A stretch of DNA of 64,000 nucleotides from Bacteroidales bacterium (GTDB taxonomy: Bacteria > Bacteroidota > Bacteroidia > Bacteroidales > Rikenellaceae), in the NCBI GenBank assembly GCA_910574205.1, contig CAJSYJ010000001.1, positions 496,001-560,000 of the forward strand, written 5' to 3'. The translations under genes and the position numbers were made by a program. Under the pieces are notes generated by a model, which was not told where the DNA came from, did not search any database, and was given only the letters and a program-made list of their open reading frames with translations. Position 1 is the first letter of the stretch. Each line of letters opens with the position of its first letter. This document shows positions 42,424 through 51,242 of the stretch, piece after piece.

Positions 42424-43005
42424 CTATCGTTTATCGTCCGACCCGGTAGAGGGATCGCGGCGCACGATACCCGATATGACCAGACCCGCCGCCGCACCTA
42501 CCACGGCATACGACTCCAACGACGAGAAAACGGTCGCCAGAATCGACGGGCGCCGAGCCGTCCTTACGCTCTCGATCATGTCGTCCAGCAGCTGCACATA
42601 GCCCGCAGACATATCAGCTGCGGAGGCAACCGTCTTGTAGTGGTACAGCATGTCGAGATAGCCGTTCGTCACTGTATCGTAACCCACGATCGAGACGAAT
42701 ACATACTTCATCACGCCGGCGATGATGCCCGCCGCAGCCGAGAGACATATCGTAAAGAGCAGCGCCTGCGAATAGGCGAAGCCCAGCTCGGGCGCACAGC
42801 GCTCGGCACGCCGCCGCGCCAGACGATACAGCATCCACACGAACACTACGGCCACCGCCAGCCACTCGAACATGACCAGCAGCAGCACGCCCTCCGATCC
42901 CGACAGGAACATTCCGTAGGTCTCCAACACGGCCGACAGACCCATCAGCAGTCCCAGCCACGCCCCACCCCGAAGCGTATCGCTCCAAAATCCGCGATTA
43001 TCCAT
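42424..43005 (-). CDS. DUF4199 membrane protein
   Basis: A 193-residue integral membrane protein with about four helices (WLGLLMGLSAVLETYGMFLS, then VLLLVMFEWLAVAVVFVW and two more after residue 75). It resembles the Bacteroidetes DUF4199 family, which commonly precedes a GT2 gene as it does here. Function is unknown; the conserved pairing suggests it may supply or flip the lipid carrier or assist the glycosyltransferase, which is inference. It starts 15 bases after mltG. Confidence 0.82.
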   Translation of the reverse strand: MDNRGFWSDTLRGGAWLGLLMGLSAVLETYGMFLSGSEGVLLLVMFEWLAVAVVFVWMLYRLARRRAERCAPELGFAYSQALLFTICLSAAAGIIAGVMKYVFVSIVGYDTVTNGYLDMLYHYKTVASAADMSAGYVQLLDDMIESVRTARRPSILATVFSSLESYAVVGAAAGLVISGIVRRDPSTGSDDKR

Positions 43006-43020
43006 TATATATATGATTTA

Positions 43021-44037
43021 TTATCTTATGTTAAGCCTCTCCAAAGCACGATGATAGGCCGCGGCATTGCGGTTGTGCTCGGCCAGCGTGCGCGCAAACT
43101 CGTGATAGCCGTCCAGCGCAGCGCGCGCACAGAAATAGTAATAGTCGTGATGCTCGTAGTCGAGCACGGCCTCTATGGCGGCTCTGTCGGGCATCGCTAT
43201 GGGCGAGGGCGGCAGCCCCGCGTGCATATAAGTATTGTACGGCGAGTCGACCTGCAAGTGCCGCAGCAGTATGCGCCTGATCGTAAAGTCGCCCAGCGCG
43301 TACTTTACCGTAGGATCGGCCTGCAACAGCATGCCGCTCCGAAGCCGGTTCATGTATACGCCTGCTATGCGTCTCATCTCGTCGACGCGGTTGGTCTCCT
43401 CGTGGACGATCGAGGCCAGCGTCATCGCTTCGAGCGGTGTCATGCCCAGCCGCTCCAACTGCCCGCGACGCGTCTCGTCGTTCCAGAACCTGTCCGACTC
43501 GCGCTTCATGCGGCGCACCAGCTCCTCGGCGCCGATGTCGGAATACACCTCGTATGTATCTGGCAGGAATATCGAGAACATGCTCTCGGGCGAGTCGTAT
43601 CCGAGCTCTGCGGCAAGCTCCTCGTCGCGCAGCGCCGTCAGCATCGTCAGCGAGTCTATATCGATCTGGTGCGATATCCTGCCGGCCAAAGACTCGGGCG
43701 TCCGGGCGTTGTTGATCGTCAGCCGCGTCGTCCGGTGCTCTCCGATCTTCAACAGGCGCGCCACCTCTATGACGGTCATCCCCTCGCGCAGGGTATAGCG
43801 CCCGGGCTTGACCGCTCCGTCGAGCGATATCCTCCGCGCATAGAAGTCGAAGGCCGCATCGTTGTCGATCGCGTCGTGTATCTTCTCCATAGTCACGGCA
43901 TAAGGCTCGGCCGCAGCCACCTCCACGACGCGCTCCGAAGCCACGCACGGACCGTAAAACATGCGGTATGCCACCACGGCGGCGACGACCGCCGCAACGA
44001 CCGCCGCGCCGACGAGGCATATTACTTTTCTTCGCAT
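43021..44037 (-). CDS. mltG: endolytic peptidoglycan transglycosylase MltG
   Basis: A 338-residue YceG-like protein. A short cytoplasmic start and one membrane helix (VICLVGAAVVAAVVAAVVAY) are followed by a LysM-like domain (about 60-130) and the catalytic domain with FLPDTYEVYSDI, the catalytic segment ASIVHEETNRVDEM (Glu) and the end motif LPPSPIAMPDRAAIEAVL. It cleaves nascent glycan strands in the periplasm and so limits their length. I use the ATG at 44037; upstream codons overlap the divergent SRP RNA promoter. It leads the mltG-DUF4199-GT2 run. Confidence 0.92.
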   Translation of the reverse strand: MRRKVICLVGAAVVAAVVAAVVAYRMFYGPCVASERVVEVAAAEPYAVTMEKIHDAIDNDAAFDFYARRISLDGAVKPGRYTLREGMTVIEVARLLKIGEHRTTRLTINNARTPESLAGRISHQIDIDSLTMLTALRDEELAAELGYDSPESMFSIFLPDTYEVYSDIGAEELVRRMKRESDRFWNDETRRGQLERLGMTPLEAMTLASIVHEETNRVDEMRRIAGVYMNRLRSGMLLQADPTVKYALGDFTIRRILLRHLQVDSPYNTYMHAGLPPSPIAMPDRAAIEAVLDYEHHDYYYFCARAALDGYHEFARTLAEHNRNAAAYHRALERLNIR

Positions 44038-44051
44038 TATGTTTCGATTTT

Positions 44052-44082
44052 TTTGCAAAGATATAAATTTTTCGTATTTTTG
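44052..44082 (+). promoter_or_regulatory. promoter of the SRP RNA
   Basis: TTTG (44052-44055), a 19-base spacer and TATTTTTG (44075-44082) match the Bacteroidetes consensus, 5 bases before the start of the folded RNA. Confidence 0.85.
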
Positions 44083-44087
44083 CGCTC

Positions 44088-44192
44088 GGGTAAGTCTCAT
44101 ACGACCAGCTCCCACAAAATCCCCCAGGCGAGGAATCGAGCAAGGGTATGTGGTCGTAGCGGTGCGATATGAGTAGCTTACCCTCTTTTTTT
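44088..44192 (+). ncRNA. ffs: signal recognition particle RNA (4.5S type)
   Basis: The RNA folds as one long rod closed by GGGTAAG (44088-44094) and CTTACCC (44177-44183). The tip carries the conserved SRP helix 8 pattern CAGG-CGA-GGAA-TCG-AGCA (about 44125-44142), where GGAA is the tetraloop and the asymmetric loop binds Ffh. A consensus promoter precedes it and a seven-T run at 44186-44192 ends it. It has the size of small bacterial SRP RNAs (about 100 bases). Its end meets the stop codon of the convergent Yip1-like gene. Confidence 0.92.
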
Positions 44193-44796
44193 ATCCGTTC
44201 CACACCATTTTGCCGGCCAGGGCGTCGAGGACGATATGCGTCGCCCAGCATGAGGCGATCATCGCTGCGACGAACGCCGCAACGACCTTTCCGCCCTTTC
44301 GGTGCGCCGCCGCAGCGAAAGCCGTATAGTTCCACCACACATACCACACCCCCACCGCAGCAACGGCAGCCAGATAAGGCATCACAACGCCCGGATAGCT
44401 GCTTACAGCCTCCGCCGGTCTGTGCACCAGCACCGTCAACGGCACGCGAAATCCGCGCCAAGCCAGCGGCGCGAGCAGCAGATATATCGGCGCACGCGCG
44501 AACAGCACGCGCGAGAGGGTCTCGACCAAACCGACCGACTCTCCTACGACTGCCGCCAGCGCATACACGACCGCACCCGAGACGCCCCACACGGCCGCAT
44601 GCAGAAGCAGCACGGTCGACAGCGGGACATAGCCGCTCACGTCGACCGTCACGGTCGATGTCGGCACCGTGCGGAAATACCATATGAATATTGTGGCGAA
44701 TATGAACCATACCAGACCCCACATCAAAGCCTTTACCCGGTCGATAGTCGCAGGGCGCACCGCCGCCGAGGCGAATGTAAACGGAAACAGTCCCAT
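44191..44796 (-). CDS. Yip1-like membrane protein
   Basis: A 201-residue protein with five or six hydrophobic helices, including ALMWGLVWFIFATIFIWYF and VVAAFVAAMIASCWATHIVL. The general pattern resembles bacterial YIP1/DUF1282-type membrane proteins, but sequence support by eye is limited. It starts 3 bases after the barrel gene's stop position on the same strand and ends in the 3' end of the SRP RNA gene, with which it converges. Function is unknown. Confidence 0.6.
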   Translation of the reverse strand: MGLFPFTFASAAVRPATIDRVKALMWGLVWFIFATIFIWYFRTVPTSTVTVDVSGYVPLSTVLLLHAAVWGVSGAVVYALAAVVGESVGLVETLSRVLFARAPIYLLLAPLAWRGFRVPLTVLVHRPAEAVSSYPGVVMPYLAAVAAVGVWYVWWNYTAFAAAAHRKGGKVVAAFVAAMIASCWATHIVLDALAGKMVWNG

Positions 44797-44799
44797 ATC

Positions 44800-46476
44800 C
44801 TAAAAATCGATCTTTACACCAGCACGGAAGTTGATGCTGTTGCGATAGTAATTCGCCCAGTCGTAAAGCGTCGTATTGGCCAGATTGCGCCCCTCGGCGA
44901 ATACCGCCAGACGCCGCGTGACGGCATACTCGGCCCAGAGCGAGACGTCGGCTGTCGCCGGAGCCGTAAACTCGCCCGAGACGATGCCCGCGCCCCTCAC
45001 GCTCCAATGACGGCGGCCGGCGGCCTCCACGGCGGCCGCAATAGTAAATCGGCTGTGCGTATATCTTACTCTGAACACCCCTTCGACCTTAGGCTCGCAG
45101 CACAGAAGATCGGTCGATGTATTGTCGGCGTGGTACTTCACGCCGCCGCCTATCGTCCAAGCGCCGGTCGGACGGTACTCTATCTCGGCCGCCGCAGTTA
45201 TGCGGTTGTCGTCGGCCGCCTCGGCACCGAACCATGCGAAATCGTAGTTGTACCAGAATATCCTGTCGCGCATGAACGATACGCCGACGCTCGCCCTATA
45301 CGACAGTCGTCCGCGCGCCGTAACGCCTTCGAAGCCGCCGCTCAGATCGTAGCTGCGCGTAGCCGGCATCGACACGATTGCGCCTGCGGTCATAGCATCG
45401 AATCCGATGTAAGGATTGCGCCCTGCCAGCGAGCGGTAGTTGTTGCTCTCGACACGCGTATCCAGCTCGACGAAAGGCGCGAATGCGGCGCCCTCGCGGC
45501 TGTATGCCAGCCTCAGACGCGGCATGACGAAGTGCGAGACATTCAGCAGCGTTACCTTGTCGTAACGGTAACCCACCCCCACCGACAGATCGGCATTGCC
45601 CAGGCGGCGCGAGTAACCGAGCGACGCCCCCGCCTGACGGTCGGCATAGTCCGACAGAGCCTTGCACCCGCTCCATTGGTCGTACAGCAGCTCGAATTCT
45701 ATCTCGTTGCCCGAAAAGTCGCGCGCCAGCCTTACCGAGCCTCCGACCGAGAACATGTCGCGGCCGATGCCGGTATCCTTCCCGGCACGTATGTCGCGCC
45801 AGAAGCGGCCGTGGAGCTCAACATCGAAATTCACGCGCGACAGATCCGCGAAGTCGTCGCCGAAGCGGACGGCTCCGCCCGCATCGCCGTAATCGAGCCG
45901 CGGCGAGCCGGCCACGGCATACCGGTGGAACATGTCGTACCGATAGTCGATATCTATGGCAGCCGTATGGCGTCCGACGAACAGACCGCCCCGCGCGCCT
46001 ATGCGGTTGCGCATGCTGCCGCTGCGGGCTGCGGTCAGCCGCTCGCCGCCAAAGGCTGTCGAGCGCGGCTCGAAATCGCCTTCATGGTTGACGTATGCGC
46101 CCGCATAACCGACCTTGGGGTTGTGCGTCGTGAAATATAGATCGCCGAGCGTAGTGAGTGGATATCCCGCTCCCAGCCGCGCGAAGAACTTCTTAGGACG
46201 TTCGTAGTCCCAGAAATTGGCGCGTGCCGCCTCGAAGTCGCGCACTTGCAGCGACGAGCGCCACGTACGCGGCGTGATCGTGTAGTCGATCTCGGGGCGC
46301 AGTTTTACCGTGTCGGTCATGTCGACCTCGATAGCGGGCTTGCGGGCATCGCCCACCTGCGGAATATATGCCTTGGTAACCTCTACCTGCTTGTTGGCCT
46401 GAGCGCTCGATACCGACGGCCACGCAACGGCGGCGGCCGTCAGAGCGCATATTGATATTAGGTATGCTCTCTTCAT
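44800..46476 (-). CDS. outer-membrane beta-barrel protein
   Basis: A 558-residue exported protein: signal peptide MKRAYLISICALTAAAVAWP, a short linker (EVTKAYIPQVGDARKP) and then alternating amphipathic strands to the C-terminus (YYRNSINFRAGVKIDF, ending in Phe as barrels do). It resembles the barrel part of a TonB receptor, but no plug domain or TonB box is evident. I use the ATG at 46476, two bases after the TPR gene's stop; a longer frame upstream overlaps the TPR gene and is spurious. Its coupling with the large TPR protein suggests the two act together in the envelope. Role unknown. Confidence 0.78.
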   Translation of the reverse strand: MKRAYLISICALTAAAVAWPSVSSAQANKQVEVTKAYIPQVGDARKPAIEVDMTDTVKLRPEIDYTITPRTWRSSLQVRDFEAARANFWDYERPKKFFARLGAGYPLTTLGDLYFTTHNPKVGYAGAYVNHEGDFEPRSTAFGGERLTAARSGSMRNRIGARGGLFVGRHTAAIDIDYRYDMFHRYAVAGSPRLDYGDAGGAVRFGDDFADLSRVNFDVELHGRFWRDIRAGKDTGIGRDMFSVGGSVRLARDFSGNEIEFELLYDQWSGCKALSDYADRQAGASLGYSRRLGNADLSVGVGYRYDKVTLLNVSHFVMPRLRLAYSREGAAFAPFVELDTRVESNNYRSLAGRNPYIGFDAMTAGAIVSMPATRSYDLSGGFEGVTARGRLSYRASVGVSFMRDRIFWYNYDFAWFGAEAADDNRITAAAEIEYRPTGAWTIGGGVKYHADNTSTDLLCCEPKVEGVFRVRYTHSRFTIAAAVEAAGRRHWSVRGAGIVSGEFTAPATADVSLWAEYAVTRRLAVFAEGRNLANTTLYDWANYYRNSINFRAGVKIDF

Positions 46477-46478
46477 AA

Positions 46479-49460
46479 TCAATCCTTCAATTTGGCGATC
46501 CTCTCGCGTGCCGCATCCACTATGCCGTCGTCTTCGGGGCGATAGCCGTCGACGATGCTCTGGTATGTCGCACGCGCCTGGAACGAGTTGCCGTCCACGA
46601 CATATATGTCGCCCAGCACGATGAACGCCTTGGCGCGCCAGTATGCTATCGGCGTCGATGCGAAATCGTATATCATCTGCTCGGCGCGCCGGTAGTCTCC
46701 GGCGGCGAAGCGATCCTCTATAAGGCGGTAGCACGACTCGGCGCCCTCGGCCGTTGCGGTCTGCGAGGCCAGACGCTCGTATATCTTCATCGCGCCCCCG
46801 GCGTCGCCTCGGCGGTCGAGCACTCCCGCCTTAGCGAAGAGCGCCTTGCGACGCGTATCGTCGGTCGCATCGCCCGATGCCGATACCATGTCGGCCATAG
46901 CCGCCGTGGCGTCGTCGTCACCCTTGGCTATTACCGCACGCGCATATCCCGACAGAGCCGCACTGCGCGAATCGCCCGCCGGCAGCATCTCGTACAGCGC
47001 CAGATACGACTTCGACGAACGGTCGTACATGCCCTCCTCGTATGCCATAGGCGCCAACACGCCCAGCACGCGCTGGCTGTACTGCGAACGGCCGCGGTCG
47101 GCAAGACGCGACATGGTCTCCACGGCGCGCGCCCGCTCGCCCGACTTCACGTAACAGTCGCTCAGATAGAACAGCGCATCGTCGGTATTGGCTCCCGACG
47201 GATAGTTCCTCAGATAAGAGGCGAGTTTCTCGGCCGCCGAAGCGTCGCCGTCGAGGTAGGCGCCTCTGGCCGCGGCGAAGCTCAGCGAGTCGCGCGCCGC
47301 GCCGCTCACGTCGCCCCCCATGCCCTTGCCCTCGGCATAGGCGAAATACTCGTCGACATTGCCTTCGGCCACATATATCTCCCTTATGCCGCGCATCGAC
47401 TCGGCCGCCTCCGACGACTGGGGAGCCTCGTCGACCACGCGACGGTAGTACTCCTTCGAACGGCTCTTGTCGCCGAGGTTGAAGTATGCCAGGCCCAGAT
47501 CCGACAACGCCTGCAAGTAGTACGGCGAGCGGTCGTATGCCTCGACGAAGGCCTCCAACGTCTTCACGCCGTCGGCATAACGCTCCTGCGTGAGATATGT
47601 CCGTCCCAGCTCGTACCACGCATCGTCGACATAGTCGCCTCTGTCGGCCTCAACTATCGCCCGCAGCGCCGTTATCTTGTCCTGAGTCTTGCCCTGTATG
47701 CCGTATATGAGAGCCTTCTGCCACTGGGCATGGTAACGGTGGCGCGACTGCGACTCGGCCACCTTGCCGTAAGATGCCGAGGCCCGCGCGAAGTCGCGCA
47801 GCGAGTATTGCGCATCGCCCAGACGGTTCTGCGCATCGTAATAGTAGTCGTCGCGTGCGGGATATGCCGCAACGAATGCCGAGAAGCGGTCGCGCGCATG
47901 CTCCATGTCGCGCCCGTCGAAGAGGCAGTAACCCAGATTGTACTGCGCCAGCGCATACTCGCGTTCGGTGCGGGGCGCACGGCGCAGATACGCTTCGTAG
48001 CAGCGCACGGCGCGCTCGCGATCGCCGCGCGAATAGGCTATCTCGCCCTGCCAGAACGACGACAAGGCGGTATATTTCGGACTCACTCCCACTTCGGCCG
48101 ACTCCTTCATGCAGCTCTCGGCACGGTCGAGATCGCCCCTATCGAAAGCCTCCAAGCCGCGGAAGTATGCTATCTTCTGCAATGCCGTCCGCATATCCGA
48201 GTCGTTCATCGCCGCCGGGTCGGACTTTATGGCCTCGTATGCGGCATCGTAGTCGCGCGAATTGTAGTAGGCCGCCACCAGCAGCTCGCGCGCAGCGGTC
48301 GCACGCTCCGACGACGGATAGCGTTCGATATACTCTTTGAGAATGTTGATCGCCTCGTTGAACACGCCTCCGCCCAGCTCGTATCGCAGCTTGCCGTAGT
48401 TGAACAGCGCATCTTCGGCTATCGCGGCATCGTATCCGCCGCCCGAGGCCATGGAGAAACAGTCGGCGGCACGCGCCTTGTCGCCGCGGCGCAGGTAGCA
48501 GTCGGCCAGATGATACGACGCGTTCTGCGTCAGCTCGTCGTCGGGGCCGCAAACCTTCACGAGCGATGCCGCGGCATCGTCGTAGCGCGCCAGACGGTAG
48601 AGCGAATAACCCGTTATGTAGTGCTCCTCGCGTCCCATGCGATCGGCCGGATAGCTCTTCATGTATCCTACGGCCTTGGCATAGTCGCCCAGACGGAACC
48701 ATGACTCGGCCGCCACGCGCATCAGATCGGCACGCACCTTATCGTCGGAGGCCGCGAGCAGGCGGTCGGCATTCTCGACGACGTATGTATAGTTGCCGCG
48801 GCGGAACTCTATCTGCAAGAGGTAGTAAGGTATCACGTCGCGATACGATGCGCTGTGCTCTATCGAGCGGAAGCCCTCGTACGCACGGTCGTAGTCGCCG
48901 CGCTTATAGTCGATATAGGCCAGATAGTAGCGTGCATGGTCGTCGTATTCGCTGCCGCGCGGAATCCTCTCGAAACGCCGCTGCGCCGAATCCGTATCGC
49001 CCTGCGTCAGACGCATGTAGCCTACGCGTATGTCGTAACGCTCCCTCTCCCTGGGCGAGAGCTGCCGGTAATCGACCCTCGAAAACTCCTCGTCGGCCGC
49101 AGCCGCATCGCCTCTGTCGCACAGCATGCAGGCCAGCGCGAAATGCGCGTCGTTGAGATACGACGACGAGGGATTCTCCGTGATGAAACGTCGCAACGCA
49201 TGCTCGGCATCGGGTGCGCCGGCATGCACCATACACTGCGCCAGCAGGAAATCCGTATGTTCGATCTCGCTGCTCTCGGTCAGCGGGTCGAGACTCTTTC
49301 TGAGGTCGGAAAGCTCGGCGCGCGCATCTGTCCAGCGCTTCGAGCGCAGCAGCGACTCTATGCGCTGCATGGCGCTCCGCGTCTGCGGCGTCGATGCCCC
49401 GGCCGGCTGCCACGTCGCCACGAGCGCCGCGAGCAAAGACAATATGACGGTTTTACGCAT
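46479..49460 (-). CDS. large exported tetratricopeptide-repeat protein
   Basis: A 993-residue protein with a Sec signal (MRKTVILSLLAALVATWQPA) and TPR/Sel1-like helical pairs almost throughout, e.g. AQYNLGYCLFDGRDMEHARD, YLIDYKRGDYDRAYEGF-like units, and ALSDLGLAYFNLGDKSRSKE. It is periplasmic or bound to the outer membrane and should be a scaffold for other envelope proteins. It is immediately followed by the beta-barrel gene, the likely partner. Length is at the high end for bacterial TPR proteins. A -7 box, TATCTTTG, lies on the minus strand at 49493-49486, 26 bases before the ATG. Confidence 0.88.
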   Translation of the reverse strand: MRKTVILSLLAALVATWQPAGASTPQTRSAMQRIESLLRSKRWTDARAELSDLRKSLDPLTESSEIEHTDFLLAQCMVHAGAPDAEHALRRFITENPSSSYLNDAHFALACMLCDRGDAAAADEEFSRVDYRQLSPRERERYDIRVGYMRLTQGDTDSAQRRFERIPRGSEYDDHARYYLAYIDYKRGDYDRAYEGFRSIEHSASYRDVIPYYLLQIEFRRGNYTYVVENADRLLAASDDKVRADLMRVAAESWFRLGDYAKAVGYMKSYPADRMGREEHYITGYSLYRLARYDDAAASLVKVCGPDDELTQNASYHLADCYLRRGDKARAADCFSMASGGGYDAAIAEDALFNYGKLRYELGGGVFNEAINILKEYIERYPSSERATAARELLVAAYYNSRDYDAAYEAIKSDPAAMNDSDMRTALQKIAYFRGLEAFDRGDLDRAESCMKESAEVGVSPKYTALSSFWQGEIAYSRGDRERAVRCYEAYLRRAPRTEREYALAQYNLGYCLFDGRDMEHARDRFSAFVAAYPARDDYYYDAQNRLGDAQYSLRDFARASASYGKVAESQSRHRYHAQWQKALIYGIQGKTQDKITALRAIVEADRGDYVDDAWYELGRTYLTQERYADGVKTLEAFVEAYDRSPYYLQALSDLGLAYFNLGDKSRSKEYYRRVVDEAPQSSEAAESMRGIREIYVAEGNVDEYFAYAEGKGMGGDVSGAARDSLSFAAARGAYLDGDASAAEKLASYLRNYPSGANTDDALFYLSDCYVKSGERARAVETMSRLADRGRSQYSQRVLGVLAPMAYEEGMYDRSSKSYLALYEMLPAGDSRSAALSGYARAVIAKGDDDATAAMADMVSASGDATDDTRRKALFAKAGVLDRRGDAGGAMKIYERLASQTATAEGAESCYRLIEDRFAAGDYRRAEQMIYDFASTPIAYWRAKAFIVLGDIYVVDGNSFQARATYQSIVDGYRPEDDGIVDAARERIAKLKD

Positions 49461-49590
49461 AATATACTCTGATATAATAATAGGGCAAAGATAATCTTTT
49501 TTGCAGGAATATGCACCATCCGCGCAGACCTTTTCGCAAGGGAACGATTATTGCCCCGCCCCAGATGTACATACATTAAAATTTTTCGAC

Positions 49591-49998
49591 ATGATACAGA
49601 AAGTAACCGCCGTCATGAACGGCGAAGGCAGATTCCGTCCGGCCGACGGCAGGCAGATAGCCGATCTCAACCCCAAGGAGCTGCTCCTTTTCGCCGCGGC
49701 CGATTGCGCCGGACGCACCATAACGGCACTTATGAAGGATCGCAAGTCGGCCATAAAGAGTTTCGAAATAGCTATCGAGGGCACGCTCTCGACGCCGACG
49801 CTTATGGCCGAGAGCCGCTACACCACCATCAACATCCTCTACAACATCGAGTGCCGCACGCTCAAAGAGCAGATCGAGATAAGCCGTGCGGTCAACCTTG
49901 CCCACGACAAGTACTGCGGACTGGTGCAGATGTTGAAGATGATCGCCCCCGTCCAGCGCGAGATATCGATCGTGGCCACCGATCAGGTCACGGCATAG
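49591..49998 (+). CDS. OsmC family protein
   Basis: A 135-residue OsmC/Ohr-type protein. Family landmarks are LNPKELLLFAAADCAGRTI (residues 26-44, redox Cys about 39) and the C-terminal NLAHDKYCGLVQMLK with the second Cys. OsmC proteins reduce organic hydroperoxides as dimers. I use the ATG at 49591; codons upstream are not family-like. Its last 11 bases overlap the convergent TolC-like gene, so the two transcripts face each other. Confidence 0.88.
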   Translation: MIQKVTAVMNGEGRFRPADGRQIADLNPKELLLFAAADCAGRTITALMKDRKSAIKSFEIAIEGTLSTPTLMAESRYTTINILYNIECRTLKEQIEISRAVNLAHDKYCGLVQMLKMIAPVQREISIVATDQVTA

Positions 49999-51238
49999 AG
50001 GTCGTGCGGCTGTACGATGCCACGGCCACGGCCAGATTGAAACGCGCCGTGATCGTATTGGTGTAGATCTGCAACCAGCTGATCTGCGCCTGCATGACAT
50101 CGAGGATCGTCGCCAGGCCCTCTTTATAGGAGTATGTGCTTATGGAGAGGTTCTCGGCGGCGATTTCGAGACTCTGCTGCGAGTTAATAAGCTGCGCACG
50201 CGCACTCATTATATCCGTCCAGCCGTTGATCTCCTCCGTGAGGATCGTATCGTACAGCTGCGCCGACTGCCACTCGCTGCGCTGCGCCGCATGCTCGGCC
50301 GAACGCACCGCATGCGACCGCGCACGGAAATGGAATATAGGCACGTCGACCGATATGAATGCGCCGCCGTCGACGTAGGTCTTGCCCGTGCTGTTGGGCA
50401 CGTAGGGCTGCCACGCGCCGTATACGCCCACGCCGACCTTGGGCAGATAGGCGGCACGAACCGACTTTATGCGCCAGCGCGCGGCGTCGATGCTCATGCG
50501 CGAGGCCGTGAAGTCTGGACGCCGCGCCGTTATGGTCGCCATGTCTACGCGCCGAGGCATGTCTATGGTGTCGAGTATGCTCTGCGACAGGGTTACATCC
50601 TGCCCGACGCTCTGGCCGCGCAGCACGTTGAAGTCGTGCAGAGCGACGTAGTAGGCCTGTTCGGCCGCGACCATGCCGAACTCGGCGTCGCTCATGCGCG
50701 AATCGATCTGCAAGACGTCGCTCTTGGAGATATATCCCTCCTCGAAACGGCGGTGCACCACCTTTTGCAGCGAACCGACTATCGCTATATACTCCCTCAC
50801 GGCTTTCAGATAACTCTCCGCGCGCGACAGCGACCAGTAGGCATAGTCGGCGGCATAGCGCACGTCGAAGGCTGCCGACTGCTCGCCGCACAGAGCGATG
50901 TCGTATGCCAGCTCGGCCTGCCTTGCGGCGGCACGCACGGCGCCTCCCGAATATACGTTCTGCTCTATGCCCAGTCTTGCAAGCGACGTCCACGGTTCCA
51001 GACTCGCGAAGCGGCGGAAGGTGCGCGTGAACGACCCCGTCGCCGTTACCTGAGGCAGATAGTCGGTACGTCGCAGCAGCATCGTCTCGCGCGTCTCCTC
51101 GCCCGCCGAACGCGCCGCCTGCAACGTCCAGCTGTGGTCGGCCACCGCCGCCCGATACTCCTCGATTGTTATCTGCGCCTCTGCACGGGCGCAGCACACG
51201 ACAGCCGTCAATGCGGCCGCCACGATTTTCGCATACAT
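49988..51238 (-). CDS. TolC-family outer-membrane efflux protein
   Basis: A 416-residue exported protein (signal MYAKIVAAALTAVVCCARA) with the two long helical repeats of TolC-like channels: segments around LRRTDYLPQVTATGSFTRTF, FEEGYISKSDVLQIDSRM and SYKEGLATILDVMQAQ. It forms the outer-membrane exit duct for the RND pump encoded just upstream (4-base gap). No lipobox is visible, unlike OprM-type relatives. Confidence 0.92.
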   Translation of the reverse strand: MYAKIVAAALTAVVCCARAEAQITIEEYRAAVADHSWTLQAARSAGEETRETMLLRRTDYLPQVTATGSFTRTFRRFASLEPWTSLARLGIEQNVYSGGAVRAAARQAELAYDIALCGEQSAAFDVRYAADYAYWSLSRAESYLKAVREYIAIVGSLQKVVHRRFEEGYISKSDVLQIDSRMSDAEFGMVAAEQAYYVALHDFNVLRGQSVGQDVTLSQSILDTIDMPRRVDMATITARRPDFTASRMSIDAARWRIKSVRAAYLPKVGVGVYGAWQPYVPNSTGKTYVDGGAFISVDVPIFHFRARSHAVRSAEHAAQRSEWQSAQLYDTILTEEINGWTDIMSARAQLINSQQSLEIAAENLSISTYSYKEGLATILDVMQAQISWLQIYTNTITARFNLAVAVASYSRTTSMP

Positions 51239-51242
51239 AAGA

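Noticed and set aside
41338..44172. Very long plus-strand open frame (944 residues) opposite GT2, DUF4199 and mltG
   Set aside because: It is antisense to three recognisable genes, has His/Arg/Ala-rich composition typical of shadows in GC-rich DNA and shows no domain.
43031..45007. 658-residue minus-strand frame crossing mltG, the SRP RNA and the Yip1-like gene
   Set aside because: It is out of frame with well-supported genes and crosses the SRP RNA and its promoter.
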